DNA of 64,000 nucleotides. Source: Panax quinquefolius (lineage: Eukaryota; Streptophyta; Magnoliopsida; Apiales; Araliaceae). Shown here one piece after another: positions 60,605 through 64,000 of this stretch. The position numbers were made by a program, and so were the translations under genes. The stretch spans positions 8,988,160 through 9,052,159 of the forward strand of contig CM035171.1 of assembly GCA_020205615.1 (NCBI GenBank), written 5' to 3'. The notes below the pieces were generated by a model, which was not told the DNA's origin, made no database searches, and worked only from the letters and a program-made list of their open reading frames with translations. The stretch's first letter is position 1. Every line of letters begins with the position of its first letter.

Positions 60605-63325
60605 TGACGCCCCCAAAATAGGTATACATCACCCATTACGAGTTGTCAATACATGGTATGTAAACAACTACAACTTTATTATTACAAATCAGAAACTCGT
60701 GAGTTTGAATACAAATATTATCTTCTAGACAATATCTATACTCAAATAAATTCTCATCACATTTATTGATACATTATTTTACAAAAATGGTGAGGACTAC
60801 TAAACAATTCTTTCTAAAACCTTCATTCCATACCTCGACTGTACATCGCTTATATTCTCGCCTCCCGAGAAGAAAAATGGAACAAAAAAGGAAAAGGGTG
60901 AGCTCAACTAGCCCAATAAAAGAATATTATGACTAAGATAATATACAACAAATTTATCGTTAGTCTTCAACAGGAAAAATCTAATGTAATACAATAGACA
61001 ACAAATTTTAAATCAATATTCGCAATGAAAATAATAATTCATTAGAAGAGTTAAGTAGAGAATGCAAACTACTATCTTCTATGTATGAATTTAAAAGTTC
61101 ATCGCTCATCTTTTATCCTCGTAACATCAATCAATATACATCCGAATCAAATATTCATCTTTGCATCTGTGCCAAAAGATATTCATCATTTGGTCATGTT
61201 CATCTAAACACTGCTCATCTTTGCACTACTACCAAAGATATTCTTGAAATCATTCATCTTGCACTACAGCCAAAGATATTCAATAATATCATCATTTAAG
61301 ACCGAGGATGATGAAAAATATTTTAAAAGAAACGAATCCAAGTGAAACAAAATGACAAGGATTAAGGATTAAGGATTAGTACTTTTGTTTTATCCATGTT
61401 CAAAATACCTCAAAAAATAATCATAGTGGTATAAAATTCAAGAATGATCAAAAACATGGATACAATCAAAGTTAGTATCCGTAATAGATATTTTCGACAA
61501 AAAAAAGAAGAAATTTTATTTTTCGATTGAATAAGGTCAGATACGTGAATAAAGGTCGATACGTGAATAAGAAACTCGACACCAAAAGATAGAAATTCCA
61601 CACAAAAACATCTTCACGCTTCATTAATGAAAGACTCGTGAATAAGAACTCGTGAATAAGAACTCATGAATAAGAACTCGTGAATAAGAACTCATGAATA
61701 AGAACCCAGACATGAAAAAGTTCCAAATTTGATAAAAAATTCCAACCAATATTTCAAAGATAATGATATTGAAGAAATAATATCATTCGAGAAGAAAATA
61801 ACATCCCTTACCTCGAAAGATTAAGACTTCTAAATTTGGAATACCAGATATAGTCTTTGAAGGAACTCTGACCGTCTAACAATACTCAAAGTATACTCAA
61901 AATACTCACAAGAATACGCTCGATAATATAGAGAGAAAACTTCATTTTCGTGTGATTTTCAATTCTAACCCAAGACCCTATTTATAGGAAAACGCTTTAA
62001 TACAAAAGCAGTAAAATTTAATATAATATTAATATATATATTAAAATTTCTACGCCCACCTTCCTAGATCTGATCTCAGCTCATTATGCACATGTTGTAG
62101 CCCACAAAACAAACAAAAAAACGTTTTTATTATTTAAAATATTTTAAACTTCCAAAATTAATTATTTTGAGCTTCTAACTTCAATAATTCATAATAAATA
62201 GCCATTCTATCAGAAAATTCAAATCTCGCGAGTTTTTATAGGAAATTCAATTCTCTACAACTTTACAGAAGAAATTTTTTCCAAATTCCAAATAGAAATT
62301 GATCGAAATCCACAAACGGGGATTTTACTGTGCTATAATCAAATTTCATAATAAATGGGGTCCATTGACATGTTTAACATGTTTTAAACATTTATTGCAA
62401 TAAAAATACTCTTTCTCCTCAGATACTCATATATTCCACATTCGTTGTAAAATATCACCATTATTATATTATTAAAATATAATAATATATTTAAAAGAAT
62501 TATTTTATCGTAAAAAGATAAAATTTCAATTTTCAACAATTGTCACATTTAAAATTTTTCTCCATCTATATCCACATAAAATCAATATTTTTTTCTCATC
62601 ATATGAATCAATAATTAATTATTCACAAATAATATTCTGTAATCACAATATCGACAAATGCAGCCTTCACCAGAAAGAGGGGCTTTCCAATAAGAATTTC
62701 TTCTCTTGGTAGCTTGATTAGGTGACTCAAACCTCTCCTTAGATGTAACTTTCTAGACATTGCCAATAATGTTATCTAATAATATTATTCAGATAATATG
62801 AATTATCGCTTCGATAATGAAAAAATACCGTGTAATGACAATTATTGAAACAAAGAATATAAAATATCAACGCAAAGAATTATTAACTCAATAAAATCTC
62901 GAATAAAGTAATTATCAGAACCATTATCGAAAGTAGTGCCTTCTTACATAAAAATCAACAATTGGTGCAATCTGGTGTGTCTTATCGTGTTTTAACCACC
63001 GGTATTTTAACAAAGATAATTCGTGAATAATTACGCCAATTATTTTTAAACCACTTATTTTTGTCGTTTTCTTCATCCAATCGCTTCACATATGGGGCCA
63101 CACATGGTCGCTACCGTCAGCATTGAATATTCCCCGACGAAGCATTTAATATTCCACGACCAAACGAATATTCCCCGACAACAATGAATATTTTATAACC
63201 ACTTGCTTATTTTGAAGTATTCATGATTTTACCCCTAACTATCCACATTAATCACATCAACCCTTACTATTTCACAATAATAAATAGAAAAATTAAATTT
63301 CATTAATAATAAGTTGGGTCTTACA
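60605..63325 (-). repeat. 5' LTR of element A3
   Basis: Starts TGTAAGACCC at 63325 on the minus strand and ends ...GGGGGCGTCA at 60605. TATAAATA near 61978. 2.72 kb, inverted with respect to the A2 LTR. Confidence 0.9.
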
Positions 63326-64000
63326 ACGCATTCCATTTTTCTATAAATAGAAGCTCATTCATTCATTATTTTCTTATTTAATTCATTCAAACTCTAGAGA
63401 TATAAACTATATAGAGAAAGAAGAGAAAGATTCTATTACTTCACTACTTATATATCCAAGATCTTTCTTCTTGGGTAGGGAATATTATTTGTTGTACTCG
63501 TAAGTGGTGTTATTCTTTCTTATTCATTAAGAGAATCTGTTGTTATTCCATTTCTTATTATTTCATTGGAATAACTTTGATCATGCATGATTACCCTATA
63601 CTTGGTGACATTCTTCTATTATACGTTGGAACATCCTCGTTCATACATGTGTTACACCTGGGACTGGTTAAAATCTTTATTATTATTATTCGTTAGAACA
63701 TCCGTCTGCATTTTTTACACCGGACTCGGTTCCATCTTTATTATTCATTGGAACATCCCGCAAGTGCAAAATTTTGTCGACCCAGTTCCGTTATTATTAT
63801 TACGTTTGAATAACATTGTCTCAATCACAAGATCGCACGCATGGTGATTTTTCTTTTGTTATTCCATTCTTTATTATACTCGGTTGGTTAAAGTTTTGAC
63901 TTCTATACTCCATGAAATTAGTAGAATATCCTCGATATTCAAGGCTTCATCCAAAGATCTTTTCATGGAAATATTCTTCCCGATCATTCTTGAATTTTAC
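63326..64000 (+). mobile_element. LTR C2, second part, running off the window
   Basis: Matches the reverse of LTR C1 from ~26770 down (TTTCTATAAATAGA, GTGTTATTCTTTCTTATTCA, TGTTGTTATTCC and the ~60-75 bp array). Compared with C1, ~500 bp between the two C2 parts are missing. TATA box near 63349. Confidence 0.75.
63540..63850. repeat. ~60-75 bp tandem array in LTR C2
   Basis: Units with ATTATTCATTGGAACATCC and variable spacers; mirror of 26280-26600. The ORF at 63587-63847 is a by-product of this array. Confidence 0.75.

Larger units (their letters stand above)
58122..63325 (-). mobile_element. Tekay-like retrotransposon A3, truncated, minus strand
   Basis: 5' LTR 63325-60605, primer site, gag, zinc knuckles, protease and RT up to just after [11 protein letters not shown], where it is cut at ~58122 against B2. 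No RNase H, integrase or 3' LTR. Confidence 0.85.

Noticed and set aside
63587..63847. 86-codon plus-strand ORF with hydrophobic residues, and its mirror at 26152-26547
   Set aside because: Both are translations of the same AT-rich tandem array in family C LTRs in opposite orientation, not proteins.

Overview
This is nuclear DNA from a plant, most likely a eudicot. Host genes have short exons, AT-rich introns and GT-AG splice sites. About 51 kb of the 64 kb is LTR-retrotransposon DNA of two Ty3/gypsy kinds: Tekay/Del-like chromoviruses with ~2.7 kb LTRs and an initiator-Met-type primer site, and one Tat-like element with ~0.65 kb LTRs. All identifications come from reading the sequence and recalled family motifs; nothing was searched.

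Host genes, all on the minus strand. (1) 1574-1875: probable first exon of a plastid-type tRNase Z; the rest lies left of the window. (2) 3224-7747: complete seven-exon gene for a ~253-residue plant coiled-coil protein, possibly of the RAB6-interacting-golgin type, with a 469 bp MITE in intron 2. (3) 9067-41954: the four 3' exons of a pfkB fructokinase. Its last two exons fit each other exactly (phase 0, consecutive codons of the family) but lie 31.7 kb apart. The 5' exons are not in the window, so the next intron exceeds 22 kb or the gene is broken.

Retrotransposon cluster 1 (9.3-40.7 kb) fills the last fructokinase intron. A Tat-like element D (9306-29352, minus) carries a nested Tekay-like element B1 (10891-19325, minus) and a truncated solo LTR C1 (25440-27480, minus). 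About 1.3 kb of plain intron follows, then the most complete Tekay-like element, A1 (30619-40717, plus). Cluster 2 (43.9-64 kb) sits in the next upstream intron. An LTR of family C is interrupted at 44306 and resumes at 63326. Between lie A2 (plus), B2 (plus, inserted in the 3' LTR of A2) and A3 (minus), so the 19 kb block has LTRs in inverted orientation at its two ends.

Reading frames are broken almost everywhere by single-base gaps, in the host exons as well (golgin-like gene three times, fructokinase last exon at least twice, tRNase Z exon once), often in homopolymers. This looks more like an under-polished long-read assembly than decay of every gene, so broken ORFs here are weak evidence of pseudogenes. 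Beyond these errors, two B elements share an RT/RNase H deletion and A2 lacks zinc knuckle, protease and RT core, which look like real non-autonomous structures.
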